A DNA stretch of 64,000 nucleotides from Lysinibacillus alkalisoli (lineage in GTDB: Bacteria; Bacillota; Bacilli; Bacillales_A; Planococcaceae). Positions 17,972 to 27,745 of this stretch are shown in pieces. Where the stretch lies: assembly GCF_014643595.1 (NCBI RefSeq), contig NZ_BMJT01000010.1, positions 1-64,000 on the forward strand, in the 5' to 3' direction. A program made the translations under genes and the position numbers. Every line of letters begins with the position of its first letter. The first letter of the stretch is position 1. The notes beneath the pieces are model-generated. The model was not told where the DNA came from, did not search any database, and saw only the letters and a list, made by a program, of their open reading frames with translations.

Positions 17972-18682
17972 TTGCAAATTTATTGGACAACAATTAAAGA
18001 AATTATTGAGGAGACACCACAAGTTAAAACGTTTATCTTACATTGCCCAGAAGATTTCACCTGGGAAGCAGGTGCACATACACACTTTGCTTTAAAAGGT
18101 TTTAATGACGGCGATGCGCCAAACCGCAACTTAGTGCGTCATATGTCCATCTCTACTTTACCTCATGAGGAGGGCATTGGCATTACAACACGTATTCGTG
18201 AGCAATGTTCCGAGTTTAAATCGATTTTAAAAAATATGAATGTTGGCGATGAAGTTGCGCTATTTAAAACACATTCAAATATTCCACTAAAACGTGAGGA
18301 CAAAAATATTTACTTATTATCATCAGGTGTAGGCTTAGCTACTTTTCGACCAATTGTTTTAGACTACTTAAATAATACAGCTAATGTCAATAAAATTTAT
18401 TCATTGAATGTAGATTCTTCAAAAGATTTTTTATTTACACCTGTATTCACAACTGTGAGTGATAAAAAAATCACTACTCAATTTGTCGATAACCGCACAG
18501 ATTATTATGAACAAGTTAAAAACATGGCAGCTGACCCTGATGGACTTTATTATGTGGTAGGCAGTGATGAATTTTTACGACAAAACATTGCCATATTACG
18601 TGATCATGGTGTGCAACCTGAGCAAATCATGTTAGATAAACATGACCACCAGCTCCCTGAATTTTTAGCTACAAATGCATAA
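17972..18682 (+). CDS. Fur-regulated FAD-binding oxidoreductase (ferredoxin-reductase fold)
   Basis: 236 aa with TTG start (GGGGAG 6 nt upstream). The FAD-binding beta-barrel has RHMSIST (the RxYS-type flavin motif) at about residues 54-60. The NAD(P)-binding half starts at SSGVGLATFRPI and contains YYVVGSDEF near the C-terminus. No iron-sulfur cluster motif is present. A perfect Fur box precedes it, so it is expressed under iron starvation; a role in reductive release of iron from siderophores or haem, or in supplying flavodoxin with electrons, is plausible but inferred. Confidence 0.8.
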   Translation: MQIYWTTIKEIIEETPQVKTFILHCPEDFTWEAGAHTHFALKGFNDGDAPNRNLVRHMSISTLPHEEGIGITTRIREQCSEFKSILKNMNVGDEVALFKTHSNIPLKREDKNIYLLSSGVGLATFRPIVLDYLNNTANVNKIYSLNVDSSKDFLFTPVFTTVSDKKITTQFVDNRTDYYEQVKNMAADPDGLYYVVGSDEFLRQNIAILRDHGVQPEQIMLDKHDHQLPEFLATNA

Positions 18683-18685
18683 CAT

Positions 18686-18726
18686 AAAAGCTAGTATCGT
18701 TGTACAGTAAACGATACTAGCTTTTT
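18686..18726 (+). terminator. Bidirectional terminator
   Basis: A 16-bp stem (AAAAGCTAGTATCGTT and complement) with T run, between convergent genes. Confidence 0.8.
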
Positions 18727-18738
18727 ATACGTATCTAT

Positions 18739-19131
18739 TTAAGCAGTATATGCATAAATGATGCCATGTAACGCCATCATCATATGTTGTTCATCCGTTA
18801 TAGACAATCCATATTGTAGAGCCATTTGTTCAGCGCCTTCAATGTAGGCAACTACTGTATTAGCATCTATACATTTTTGTTTATCTAAATATAATAAGAT
18901 GTGTTGAATTTTATCTCCAAGCGCTTTGGCATCATCTTGCATCCATTGTTGATACCCTATTCTATCTTGCTTAATATAAACAGCAGGTATATTTTTAGGA
19001 AAATGCTGCTGCAAATCTTGATAAACCTTTGTCAACATAGTGCACGCAGTATGATACTCTTCCGCTATAATCAATGCCATCACATCGTCTAACTTTTGCA
19101 CTTGCTCGTCTACATATTCATCAAAACTCAT
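18739..19131 (-). CDS. Hypothetical protein, 130 aa
   Basis: An all-helical soluble protein, unrecognised. It has AGGGGGG before the ATG and begins 17 nt after the upstream lipoprotein gene, so the pair is likely one operon. Sequence features are limited to a Met-rich patch (DEQHMMMALHGII) near the C-terminus. Confidence 0.62.
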   Translation of the reverse strand: MSFDEYVDEQVQKLDDVMALIIAEEYHTACTMLTKVYQDLQQHFPKNIPAVYIKQDRIGYQQWMQDDAKALGDKIQHILLYLDKQKCIDANTVVAYIEGAEQMALQYGLSITDEQHMMMALHGIIYAYTA

Positions 19132-19148
19132 ACAGACCCCCCTAGAAT

Positions 19149-19541
19149 TTATTTGATCTTATCATTATAAAGTAAACCGTCATCATCAAAAGAAATAATC
19201 TTCAAACGATTATCCTGCTTAATGTAAACACTTTTATACCTTTCATGACCGCCACTATTTTCAAATAAAATCACACGCTTACCTTGATTATCCGTTTGGA
19301 CAACCCCTTGATACGTTTCTATATCTATATATTGTGCTACTATCTCAAATTCTTTATACTTTTCTAAGTCACTAGACGGATTATTCGTAGTGCTTTTTTG
19401 TTCTTCTAGCTCATTCTCCATTTCCTCAACTTCTTCTTGAGTAGTTGTTGGCTGTGTATCTTCATCTTCCTTACTCATCTCATCATTTGCACAACCTGTT
19501 AACAATAACAAGCTACCCAGTATAACCACGTGTTTCTTCAA
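19149..19541 (-). CDS. Small lipoprotein of unknown function
   Basis: 130 aa. Signal peptide with lipobox LLTGC at Cys17. A Glu/Thr-rich linker (about residues 20-60) is followed by a compact C-terminal domain of about 70 residues with YKSVYIKQDNRLKIISFDD. No family recognised. Probably co-transcribed with the 130-aa hypothetical gene downstream. Confidence 0.68.
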   Translation of the reverse strand: MKKHVVILGSLLLLTGCANDEMSKEDEDTQPTTTQEEVEEMENELEEQKSTTNNPSSDLEKYKEFEIVAQYIDIETYQGVVQTDNQGKRVILFENSGGHERYKSVYIKQDNRLKIISFDDDGLLYNDKIK

Positions 19542-19631
19542 AAAAATCCTTCTTTCTTTATGCTACTAAATAGCAAAAATATATGATTTCAATCCTACAA
19601 GACTCATTAGTAAAGAACAAGCCATTTGCAT

Positions 19632-19666
19632 AAAAAAGAGCCTGTAACAATACTGTTACAAGCTCT
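19632..19666 (-). terminator. Terminator of guaA
   Basis: An AGAGC-x-TGTAACA stem with its complement followed by TTTTTT on the minus strand, just after the guaA stop. Confidence 0.82.
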
Positions 19667-19684
19667 GAAAAATAGAGTTTATTA

Positions 19685-21247
19685 CTATTCCCACTCAATC
19701 GTTGCTGGTGGCTTAGAGGTGATGTCGTAGACGATGCGGTTAACGTGTGGGACTTCGTTAACGATACGACGTGAGATGACTTCTAGCACGTCCCAAGGGA
19801 TGCGTGCCCAGTCAGATGTCATGCCATCGATTGATGTTACAGCACGGATGCCTACTGTGTGGTCGTATGTGCGTTGGTCACCCATTACGCCTACGGATTG
19901 GATGCCTGGTAGCACTGTGAAGTATTGCCAAATATCACGTTCTAAACCGTGGTTAGCAATTTCTTCACGTAAAATAGCGTCTGATTCACGTACAATTTGT
20001 AGCTTGTCTTCTGTAATTTCGCCAAGTACACGAATACCTAAGCCTGGGCCTGGGAATGGTTGACGCCATACAATATGGTCTGGCATGCCCATCTCTGTAC
20101 CTAATGCACGTACTTCATCTTTAAACAGTGCCGCTAATGGCTCGATTAATTCAAATTGCATATCTTCTGGTAACCCGCCAACATTGTGGTGAGATTTAAT
20201 TGTTTGTGCAGTTGCTGTGCCTGATTCGATAATGTCTGTGTACAATGTACCTTGCGCTAAGTATTCAATGCCTTCCAATTTAGAAGCTTCATCGTCAAAT
20301 ACATAAATAAATTCATTACCGATGATTTTACGTTTTTTCTCTGGGTCAGATACACCTGCTAATTTATCTAAGAAGCGTCGTTGTGCATCTACTTTAATTA
20401 CGTTTAAGTTAAAGCCATCCGCTAATGTTGCCATTACTTGGTCAGCTTCGCCTTTACGTAATAAACCATGATCAACAAAGATACATGTTAATTGGTCGCC
20501 AATGGCTTTGTGGATTAATACTGCTACTACAGATGAATCTACACCACCTGATAATGCACAAAGCACTTTTTTATCGCCAACCGTTTCACGAATTTTTGCG
20601 ATTTCAATATCAATAAAGTTTTGCATTGACCAGTCGCCTTTTGCGTCACATACGTCAAATACAAATTTACGTAACAAGTCATTGCCATGTACAGAATGTT
20701 GTACTTCAGGGTGGAATTGTACAGCATATAGATTGCGTGACTCATCAGCCATACCTGCGATTGGGCAAGATGGGCTTGTTGCTGTAATTTCAAAGCCTGC
20801 TGGTACTTCTGTTACATGGTCACCATGACTCATCCATACAACTTGGTCTGTTGGTAAATCTGCAAAGATTTTGTTAGTAGCTGTGACATGAATATCTGCT
20901 TTACCATATTCACGTTTTTCAGAGCCTTCTACTTTGCCGTCATAATGATGTGCCATTAATTGCATGCCGTAGCAAATACCTAAAATCGGTAAGCCTAATT
21001 CAAAAATTGCAGGGTCAATATGGAACGCGCCTTCACCGTATACGGAGTTAGGGCCACCTGAGAAAATAATCCCTTTGGCGTTCATTGCTTTGATTTCTTC
21101 TGCTGTTGTCGTATGTGCATGTAACTCACTAAATACACCGAACTCACGGATACGACGTGTAATTAATTGATTGTATTGGCTTCCGAAGTCAAGTACAACA
21201 ATTTTCTCTTGTTCTGTAATAATCGAACTGTTTGACACGTTTTCCAC
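19685..21247 (-). CDS. guaA: GMP synthase (glutamine-hydrolysing)
   Basis: 520 aa, full length for the family. The N-terminal class I glutamine amidotransferase domain has the nucleophile Cys in GICYGMQ and His/Glu in QFHPEV. The ATP-pyrophosphatase domain has the P-loop SGGVDSS, and the C-terminal dimerisation domain ends KPPATIEWE. It converts XMP to GMP, the last step of guanine nucleotide synthesis. It is monocistronic, under a guanine riboswitch with a leader terminator (21279-21411), so it is shut down when guanine is available. Confidence 0.97.
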   Translation of the reverse strand: MENVSNSSIITEQEKIVVLDFGSQYNQLITRRIREFGVFSELHAHTTTAEEIKAMNAKGIIFSGGPNSVYGEGAFHIDPAIFELGLPILGICYGMQLMAHHYDGKVEGSEKREYGKADIHVTATNKIFADLPTDQVVWMSHGDHVTEVPAGFEITATSPSCPIAGMADESRNLYAVQFHPEVQHSVHGNDLLRKFVFDVCDAKGDWSMQNFIDIEIAKIRETVGDKKVLCALSGGVDSSVVAVLIHKAIGDQLTCIFVDHGLLRKGEADQVMATLADGFNLNVIKVDAQRRFLDKLAGVSDPEKKRKIIGNEFIYVFDDEASKLEGIEYLAQGTLYTDIIESGTATAQTIKSHHNVGGLPEDMQFELIEPLAALFKDEVRALGTEMGMPDHIVWRQPFPGPGLGIRVLGEITEDKLQIVRESDAILREEIANHGLERDIWQYFTVLPGIQSVGVMGDQRTYDHTVGIRAVTSIDGMTSDWARIPWDVLEVISRRIVNEVPHVNRIVYDITSKPPATIEWE

Positions 21248-21278
21248 CTCTTCATTAGTTTTCTGGTAGCTTATGATG

Positions 21279-21309
21279 AAAAAACGCGCAGAAAAATCTC
21301 TTACGCGTT
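21279..21309 (-). terminator. Riboswitch-controlled leader terminator of guaA
   Basis: AACGCG/CGCGTT hairpin followed by six T on the minus strand, between the purine aptamer and the guaA start. It is the likely expression platform: guanine binding should favour termination. Confidence 0.75.
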
Positions 21310-21340
21310 CATCTTAAGTGAATTAGCCATAGCTAACACA

Positions 21341-21411
21341 CTATCATAGAGAGATTATTTACGGTAACCTCGTAGAGACATCTAGACCATATTTCTAGAC
21401 TTATATGAAAG
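21341..21411 (-). promoter_or_regulatory. Guanine riboswitch upstream of guaA
   Basis: Minus-strand aptamer with P1 (CTTTCAT/ATGATAG, one mismatch), P2 (GTCTAGA/TCTAGAT) closed by L2 AATATGG, core GTCTCTAC, P3 (GAGGTT/AATCTC) with L3 ACCGTAAAT, and junction CTATG. The ligand-pairing base is C, so guanine class. The GTCTCTAC core variant is the one seen in purE-type aptamers. Confidence 0.88.
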
Positions 21412-21459
21412 CATCCCATTAATTATTTGTTTAATTTTACTCTATTTAAGCGTGTAAAA

Positions 21460-23610
21460 TCAACCTGTTGTGAGATTGATTAAATATTCCCAACTTTCTT
21501 TTAACTGCGCAAAATTTGTAATTTCATGCGTTTTACGATAAAGCAATTGTTCATATACACTCGTTAACTCACGCATAGCCGTAGTATCATACGCTTGGTC
21601 CACACGCTGTGCAAAATTATGCAAGGTTTCTCCTTGGGCACGGCGGTAACCGTATCGTGCCAATTGCTGGGTGAGTACCTCATACATTGTCATAAAGTTG
21701 TCATCGGTTTCGGCTTTACGTTTGAATTTGCGTGTGTAGTAGCCTGGTAACCATAACTTACGTGTAAATAACGCTGCAATCGCCACAATCATAGCCATAA
21801 GTAGTAAAATATAGCCTACTAAACGGTAATCATACATCAAATCACTCATCTTTTTAAAGAAAGAGGGTGCTGCTGTAGTTTGCTCTTGTTGTTCTTCTTC
21901 AAGTGTTTGCTCTTCTTCTGGTTTATCTTCTAGCTGTTGCTCTTGTTCTGTTGGTTGGTCTTCTGCGAACATATCTAAACTTGTGAAACCAATTGTCGGC
22001 TCAAATTGTACCCAGCCTACTTGAGGAAGGTAAACTTCCACCCATGAATGTGCCTCGTTATTTGTGACCAAATATTCTTCTAGCCCTGTTTCAGGGTCCT
22101 TTTGTTGATAAGTACCAGGAGCAAATCCTTTGACCCATCTCGCTGGGATATCTACTGAACGTAACATGACAATCATAGCTGTGGAGAAATTATCACAATA
22201 CCCTCGTTTTGTTTCGAATAAAAATTGGTCGACATAGTCTTGGTCCTCTGCTGGTGTACCAACATTAAGCTTATCATAAGTGTACTCCCCATTTTTAAAG
22301 TACAATTCAATCGCTTTTGCCTTATCATAAACACTGTCTTTATCTTTTGTAATCTCTTGCGCTAAATCTCGCACGCGTTGTGGCACAGTAGTAGGCAGTG
22401 TTCTATTTTCAATTACTGCTGCATCATTGCGCTGATAATCTGCCATTGTCGATGCTCGTACGCTATCAATAGGATTTTTAATAGGCTCATATAAGATTTG
22501 GTACTCCTCTTCCATTGGCGTTTGTGGCGCTGTGATCTTTTCACTTGTGTTTGTCATCTGCAAGTTAGCATTATTCGCTAAAATTGTTGCAGGCACATAG
22601 GCTTGTGCATAAATGCCCAATGCCTTACCCGCTTCATAGTTTTTTATGACAGCTTGTTGAGTAGGTTGCATAACTTGATTTAATGATGTATTCACAACCC
22701 CACCTGATAACGTGCTGAAGGATTGATCAGGATTATCCTTCCAACCTTTTGATGTATAAATATTTTTAGTTTCCATACGCCAGTATTGACGCTCTGGTAC
22801 TAAGGCTTTAAACACTTTAGTATCATCATCTGCTACACTGCCACCAAGTGCCTCGTCATTATTGCCATAGCCCACTTTTTTATTATCTTCATCACCTAGC
22901 GTTTCCTTAACAAATGCAACAGGGTCAGCCCATACGGAGTCATAACTTGGCAGTAATGTAGCAAAGTAGCCCCATACAATGACAAAAATAATGAACGGTG
23001 TGAGTAGCATCAGTTTTGTAGTTAACTTTAAGCGCTCCCCTGTAAGTAAACCTAGACGCTTTACGTAAAGGATGCCCATTAAAATTAAACCTAGAATTAT
23101 GACACGTACCATTGCTTTCCCGCCGTCATACTCGCTAAAAGTGTCGAGTGTGGCAAGGAAAAATACCGTAATCATAAAGAAATAAAATACATTCGCTTCT
23201 GTCACTAAATATTGATGGATTAAATAAATTAACATCCAGATTAAAATAAATAATAATAAAGTACGGAAAGGATTTGTCACATCACTTAATTGTAAGGTAG
23301 CTAAGGCGATTGCATTCACTTGGATTTGTTCCATAAAGAAGTGAAAACTATCAGCTGATAGCAGGGCAACCTTCTCCGTATAGGTGTAAAAGATAAAAAG
23401 GCTAATATAGAGCAATTTAATAATTGAGACGAGCCAAAACGGCAAATAGAATACGTTTACTAATAAAGCTAAACCTACAAATAATAAAATATACTCCCCG
23501 TAACCTGTTCCTGTTAATTGTGTAATAGGGACTAACCATTCTTTTAACATTAAAAAGATAATGATATATACAATAAATAACTCTAAAATATCACTCGTAC
23601 TACGTTTCAT
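21460..23610 (-). CDS. Transglutaminase-like membrane protein (TgpA type, DUF4129)
   Basis: About 716 aa. Roughly 200 N-terminal residues hold six or more transmembrane helices. An extracytoplasmic region with a transglutaminase-like core follows: catalytic Cys in GYCDNFSTAMIVMLRS and His in NEAHSWVEVYLP, followed by GWVQFEPT. A Glu/Gln-rich linker, one more helix and a C-terminal DUF4129 domain end the protein. The start is ATG 23610 or GTG 23613, overlapping the DUF58 stop. Third gene of a MoxR-DUF58-transglutaminase operon, a conserved trio thought to assemble or modify surface protein complexes; its substrate is unknown. Confidence 0.85.
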   Translation of the reverse strand: MKRSTSDILELFIVYIIIFLMLKEWLVPITQLTGTGYGEYILLFVGLALLVNVFYLPFWLVSIIKLLYISLFIFYTYTEKVALLSADSFHFFMEQIQVNAIALATLQLSDVTNPFRTLLLFILIWMLIYLIHQYLVTEANVFYFFMITVFFLATLDTFSEYDGGKAMVRVIILGLILMGILYVKRLGLLTGERLKLTTKLMLLTPFIIFVIVWGYFATLLPSYDSVWADPVAFVKETLGDEDNKKVGYGNNDEALGGSVADDDTKVFKALVPERQYWRMETKNIYTSKGWKDNPDQSFSTLSGGVVNTSLNQVMQPTQQAVIKNYEAGKALGIYAQAYVPATILANNANLQMTNTSEKITAPQTPMEEEYQILYEPIKNPIDSVRASTMADYQRNDAAVIENRTLPTTVPQRVRDLAQEITKDKDSVYDKAKAIELYFKNGEYTYDKLNVGTPAEDQDYVDQFLFETKRGYCDNFSTAMIVMLRSVDIPARWVKGFAPGTYQQKDPETGLEEYLVTNNEAHSWVEVYLPQVGWVQFEPTIGFTSLDMFAEDQPTEQEQQLEDKPEEEQTLEEEQQEQTTAAPSFFKKMSDLMYDYRLVGYILLLMAMIVAIAALFTRKLWLPGYYTRKFKRKAETDDNFMTMYEVLTQQLARYGYRRAQGETLHNFAQRVDQAYDTTAMRELTSVYEQLLYRKTHEITNFAQLKESWEYLINLTTG

Positions 23611-24734
23611 CACTGTCGAGACACCTCCCGTAGCACTTGATTGAATGAGCCTGTTACATAATGTACTTTGACATTAGCCATGTGCATTGCTTTGCCTGGC
23701 TCGCCTATAACTAAGCAAATCACTTGGCTATGAAAACGGCTAAATGCTTGTAAATCTTCTTTTGTTAAATGCGGTGTAATAAATATTGTAGTAGCAAAAC
23801 CTTTGGCGTTACTTGCACGCACATCGCCATAATCTGCTGGCTGCACAATGGCTAATTGGCGCATCACATGGTCAAAATGTTGTTGATAATGGACACGTAT
23901 TAACTCTGATGGATTACTCACGGTGCTAAATGCTAACTCGCCTTGTGCCTCGAAAAATGTCTTGGCTAACGATGCAGCAAGTGAGACAGTTTGTTCAAAA
24001 CCTATGCTATATCGCGTATCTAATACGATACTTACCGCTTCTGATTGTCTCTCTTCAAATTCTTTTGTGCGTAACTCTTGTGATTTCGCAAATGATTTCC
24101 AGTGAATCCAAGATAAGCGGTCACCTTGCTCATAATCTCTAACCCCTACTGCCATCGTCGCATCTTTGACAGCACTCCTTGGGGTATTAGCAATACCTGA
24201 CTCATACGTAGCTTGAATAGGCTGAAAAATAATTGCCTCCATTTTAGGATAAACAAGAATGGTCTCTGTTTGATTGGAAGAAAAACGATTGGTCGCAAAC
24301 CCTAAGAAATCGCTACCTTGCAATGTTGTTGTCATATAACGATACTCACCACGAGGTAGATCTTTCAAAGTATAATGCCACATAAAATTCCGACTAAACC
24401 CACCAATCTTTACTGTAGCGCTATGGTTTTCACGATACATGCCCACATTTTTATTATTCATTTGCTCATGTAATGTCATATAAGCAAAAGGGAAAAATGT
24501 TTTGCGTCGCACGTAGACGTACACATCCATATCATCACCTGCTGTCACTTGCATAGGTGTAATTTCTCGCTCTACAGAGACAATGCGGTCACGCCATAAT
24601 AAAACGACGAGGGCATATAATAAAAAAGGCGAGACACTAAATAAAATAAACCAGCTTACAAACCCACCTTGAAACATCGTGAAACAAAAAATTATGATTA
24701 TTAACACGCTGATTTGTAATAGCTTTCGCTTCAT
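23610..24734 (-). CDS. DUF58 family protein
   Basis: 374 aa. Two N-terminal hydrophobic helices (about residues 5-45), then the DUF58/vWA-like region with the hallmark VGVRDYEQGDRLSWIHWKSFAKS at about residues 195-220 and LRTKEFEERQS. Its start overlaps the MoxR stop (ATGA) and its stop overlaps the transglutaminase start. DUF58 proteins act with a MoxR AAA ATPase, which probably remodels them. Confidence 0.85.
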   Translation of the reverse strand: MKRKLLQISVLIIIIFCFTMFQGGFVSWFILFSVSPFLLYALVVLLWRDRIVSVEREITPMQVTAGDDMDVYVYVRRKTFFPFAYMTLHEQMNNKNVGMYRENHSATVKIGGFSRNFMWHYTLKDLPRGEYRYMTTTLQGSDFLGFATNRFSSNQTETILVYPKMEAIIFQPIQATYESGIANTPRSAVKDATMAVGVRDYEQGDRLSWIHWKSFAKSQELRTKEFEERQSEAVSIVLDTRYSIGFEQTVSLAASLAKTFFEAQGELAFSTVSNPSELIRVHYQQHFDHVMRQLAIVQPADYGDVRASNAKGFATTIFITPHLTKEDLQAFSRFHSQVICLVIGEPGKAMHMANVKVHYVTGSFNQVLREVSRQ

Positions 24735-25675
24735 TTTACAGGGACCCTTCTTGCTGGCACTGCTACTTTGGCTAAAATACGCTCCATAATTTGCTCTGGC
24801 ATCATGTCATCATAACGTGCTTCAGGCTTTAAAATTAGGCGGTGACTAAACACATAGGGTGCTAAATATTGTACATCGTCAGGCGTTACATAATCACGCC
24901 CTTGAATGAGAGCATAAGCTTTACATGCACGCATTAAAGCTAATGAAGCACGAGGGCTAGCGCCTAAGTAAATATATTTATGGTTGCGTGTGGCAGTAGC
25001 AATCTGCACAATATAATTGCGAATTGTCGCATCAATGAAAACCGCTTCGGCTTGTTGCTGTAATGCTAAAATATCATCTAAATGCAATACGGGAGTTAAC
25101 TCGGCAAATGGCGTCGCCTCTGCCATTCGTGTCAATAACTCATATTCTTCTGTTTCAGTAGGATAACCCATCTTCATTTTTAATAAAAAGCGGTCAAGTT
25201 GCGCCTCAGGCAATGGGTATGTCCCTTCATATTCAATAGGGTTTTGTGTAGCCATAACAAAAAAGGGCTGCCCTAGTGCTTTTGTTTCGCCATCAATGGA
25301 GATTGTTGCTTCTTCCATTGCCTCTAATAAAGCAGATTGTGTTTTTGGTGATGTACGGTTAATCTCATCTGCCAATACAATATTGCCCATAATGGGGCCT
25401 TCACGATATTCAAATGCTAATGTTTTAGGATTGTAAATGGAGACGCCTAATACATCTGATGGCAATAAATCAGGTGTAAATTGTATACGTTTAAAACTTG
25501 CATTAATGGATTTAGCAAGTGCTTTTACTAGCATTGTTTTCCCTACACCTGGCACATCCTCTAATAATACATGCCCCTTTGCAAGTAAACTGACTAAACT
25601 TAATTCCGCGATATTGCGTTTTCCAATCATCACTTTATCTATATTGAGTAAAATCTTTTCTATTTGTTCATTCAT
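24731..25675 (-). CDS. MoxR-family AAA+ ATPase
   Basis: 314 aa. Walker A GVGKT (preceded by LLEDVPGVGKTMLVKAL), Walker B VLADEINRTSPKTQSALLEAMEE, sensor 1 FVMATQNPIEYEGTYPLPEAQLDRFL and the C-terminal lid domain with ASPRASLALMRACKAYA. First gene of a three-gene operon with overlapping starts and stops; GAGGTGG precedes the ATG. MoxR ATPases act as chaperones for vWA/DUF58 partners. Confidence 0.9.
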   Translation of the reverse strand: MNEQIEKILLNIDKVMIGKRNIAELSLVSLLAKGHVLLEDVPGVGKTMLVKALAKSINASFKRIQFTPDLLPSDVLGVSIYNPKTLAFEYREGPIMGNIVLADEINRTSPKTQSALLEAMEEATISIDGETKALGQPFFVMATQNPIEYEGTYPLPEAQLDRFLLKMKMGYPTETEEYELLTRMAEATPFAELTPVLHLDDILALQQQAEAVFIDATIRNYIVQIATATRNHKYIYLGASPRASLALMRACKAYALIQGRDYVTPDDVQYLAPYVFSHRLILKPEARYDDMMPEQIMERILAKVAVPARRVPVK

Positions 25676-25707
25676 CTGTCATCCACCTCATTTTTCAACA
25701 TGTGTTA

Positions 25708-25737
25708 AGCATAACGGAAAAGGCTAAGTACTGACAA
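25708..25737 (-). promoter_or_regulatory. Putative promoter of the moxR operon
   Basis: Minus strand TTGTCA (25732-25737), 18-bp spacer, TATGCT (25708-25713), about 30 bp before the moxR start codon. Confidence 0.4.
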
Positions 25738-25775
25738 CTAATCTAACAATGCATACCTTTTAACTAGCGCTTTAA

Positions 25776-25808
25776 TAAAAATAAGCTACCGAAATATTCG
25801 ATAGCTTT
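25776..25808 (-). terminator. Terminator of the nos-like cluster
   Basis: An AAGCTA-x-CGAA stem with complement and trailing TTTTT on the minus strand, overlapping the nosF stop codon. Confidence 0.7.
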
Positions 25809-26484
25809 ATGGTGTAATTTGTTGCAGCCATAATTGTTCTAAATTAGCTGTGTGATGTTGTTGTAATAGCGTATGTAATGCACCATTTGCTACTAATTTA
25901 CCTTCATGTAAAATTAACACATCATCCGCTAATTCTTCAGCAAAAGATAATAAATGTGTAGAAAATAATACCGTACAGCCTCGTTCTCTCTCAGCAACCA
26001 TCATCTCTTTTAACTTGGCAATCCAATAAGGGTCTAAGCCATTTGTTGGCTCATCTAATATCAGTAATTGTCCTTTGCCCATTAAGCTTTGGGCTAAATT
26101 TAACCGTTGGCGCATGCCTTTCGAGAACTGTTGTACCTTCTGTTTACGTACCTCATACAAGCCAACACGTTGCAATAATGCATGTTGCTCTGCAAGTGAT
26201 ACTTTTTTTAGCGAACCTAATAATTCCATAATCTCGGCTGCCGTTAAAGTCGTTGGAAAATCAACATCATCTGGCATATACCGTACTTCAGAAGAGGCAT
26301 GCCATACTAATTGACCTGCACTTTGTTGATCTTGTGCAGTTAATAAACGAATTAGCGTACTCTTGCCAGCACCATTACCACCTGCTAATGCTGTAATCGT
26401 ACCTTGTTGCAATGTAAAATCAACGGGCTGTAACCCACGCCCGTTTGCATACTGTTGTGCTAAACCTTGTGCTTCAACAATCAT
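25807..26484 (-). CDS. nosF: NosF-like ABC transporter ATPase
   Basis: 225 aa, shorter than the ~300-aa classical NosF. Walker A GGNGAGKST, signature FSKGMRQRLNLAQSLM, Walker B LLILDEPTNGLDPYW and STHLLSF switch. The start overlaps the permease stop (ATGA). With NosY-like permease and NosD-like beta-helix protein it should form a NosDFY complex, which in nitrous-oxide reducers supplies copper or sulfur to NosZ. No NosZ is encoded here, so the client is unknown. Without the neighbours it would only be called an ABC ATPase. Confidence 0.72.
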   Translation of the reverse strand: MIVEAQGLAQQYANGRGLQPVDFTLQQGTITALAGGNGAGKSTLIRLLTAQDQQSAGQLVWHASSEVRYMPDDVDFPTTLTAAEIMELLGSLKKVSLAEQHALLQRVGLYEVRKQKVQQFSKGMRQRLNLAQSLMGKGQLLILDEPTNGLDPYWIAKLKEMMVAERERGCTVLFSTHLLSFAEELADDVLILHEGKLVANGALHTLLQQHHTANLEQLWLQQITP

Positions 26485-27287
26485 GCGCTCCGCCCTCCTT
26501 TACGTATCATAATGTAAGCAAATAGTAGAGGGCATGCTACCCACAATATGCTCACAAGTGTATAGACAAGTAAGCCTGTTGTTGTTTGATAAAATTGGAC
26601 AAACTCATAATACGAGGGGCCAAGTACACTTGCTTGATTGGCAAACAATAAATAACCGAATCGCAGCCATTCTATAGGATTCACATGAATGACAACAAGC
26701 GTAATCTTTTGTAAAACATGACCTGCAATTACTGTACCTACTGCCATCAAAGCATACGATATTAATAATAATAAAAAGGACCATACGACAAGCGATAACG
26801 CTAACGCATACAAACGCGTTTTAGCTATGATGCCTACTAATACCGCAATGGCTGAAAAAATCAGTATAGTTAAGAGTGTAATCATAAGAAGGGATGGTGG
26901 GATTACAACACCACCTAATAATCCGCCTAATAATAACACCACACCAAATGCCAACACTACCAGTAATAAAAAAGCACATACAATCGCTGTAAATTTAGCT
27001 ACAATATAATGACGCATTTTAAGGGGATAGGTTTTCAGCAATGCCAACCATTTTGTCTCATAATCACTAGCTACCCCCATGCTTCCAATCGTTAAAATAA
27101 ATAAAGGGAGTAAAAATAATAATAAATTTAAAAAGGAGGCACTTTGACGTGAGAACGTATCTGTTGCTGGTAACGCCATTTGCTGAATGACAATAATGCT
27201 TGTAAAAATAAAGGTGAATAATACACCGACCATTTGCATCCAACGACTTCGTAACATTTGTTTCCACTCTAATAAAATTAATTTCAT
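26481..27287 (-). CDS. nosY: NosY-like ABC-2 permease
   Basis: About 268 aa with six transmembrane helices of ABC-2 type (LLFLLPLFILTIGSMGVASDYE near helix 2). ATG 27287 overlaps the nosL stop (ATGA); an ATG 15 nt earlier (27302) is possible but less well placed. Lying between nosL and nosF genes and following nosD, it is the membrane part of a NosDFY-type transporter. Confidence 0.72.
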   Translation of the reverse strand: MKLILLEWKQMLRSRWMQMVGVLFTFIFTSIIVIQQMALPATDTFSRQSASFLNLLLFLLPLFILTIGSMGVASDYETKWLALLKTYPLKMRHYIVAKFTAIVCAFLLLVVLAFGVVLLLGGLLGGVVIPPSLLMITLLTILIFSAIAVLVGIIAKTRLYALALSLVVWSFLLLLISYALMAVGTVIAGHVLQKITLVVIHVNPIEWLRFGYLLFANQASVLGPSYYEFVQFYQTTTGLLVYTLVSILWVACPLLFAYIMIRKGGRSA

Positions 27288-27745
27288 TGATGAATGCCCC
27301 ATTTAAAGTCAGCTAAATCTTGGTACTTCATTAATGTCCCCTTCCCCTCTTGCTGTTGGTAGGCTTGCGCTTCTTTTTCGTCATTAAAAACTAACACACC
27401 ATAATTCATAGGGGTAAAGAAATCTTTATCATATAAATATGTCGCACTGAAAATATTAATCCACTCATTTGTCTCGGCGTCTTTAATAAATGCCGCCCCA
27501 ATATCTTGCTCACCTAGCCCATCTCGTTGCATTTTTTCAACGAGACAACCAATATCATCAAACACTTTATAGTCGCCATTTTTTTCAATAATTTGCCCTG
27601 CAAAATCATCATGCACGATGCTCATATTACAAATTTTACAAATATCTGTATCATGATTAATGTCATGAGGTTCATATGTTTTTTCGCCACAAGCTGTTAA
27701 TAATATGGCTGCACTGGCCATTATGGTTAATCCTAATTTTCTCAT
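27284..27745 (-). CDS. nosL: NosL family copper-binding lipoprotein
   Basis: 153 aa. Lipoprotein signal peptide with lipobox LLTAC (Cys18). The NosL domain has the metal-site motif CKICNMSIVHDDFAGQII and FDDIGCLVE and ends with a typical MNYG-VFND region. NosL is a Cu(I) chaperone that delivers copper to NosZ. GGAGG lies 11 nt before ATG 27745, which overlaps the nosD stop (ATGA), so it is coupled to nosD. Confidence 0.85.
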   Translation of the reverse strand: MRKLGLTIMASAAILLTACGEKTYEPHDINHDTDICKICNMSIVHDDFAGQIIEKNGDYKVFDDIGCLVEKMQRDGLGEQDIGAAFIKDAETNEWINIFSATYLYDKDFFTPMNYGVLVFNDEKEAQAYQQQEGKGTLMKYQDLADFKWGIHQ

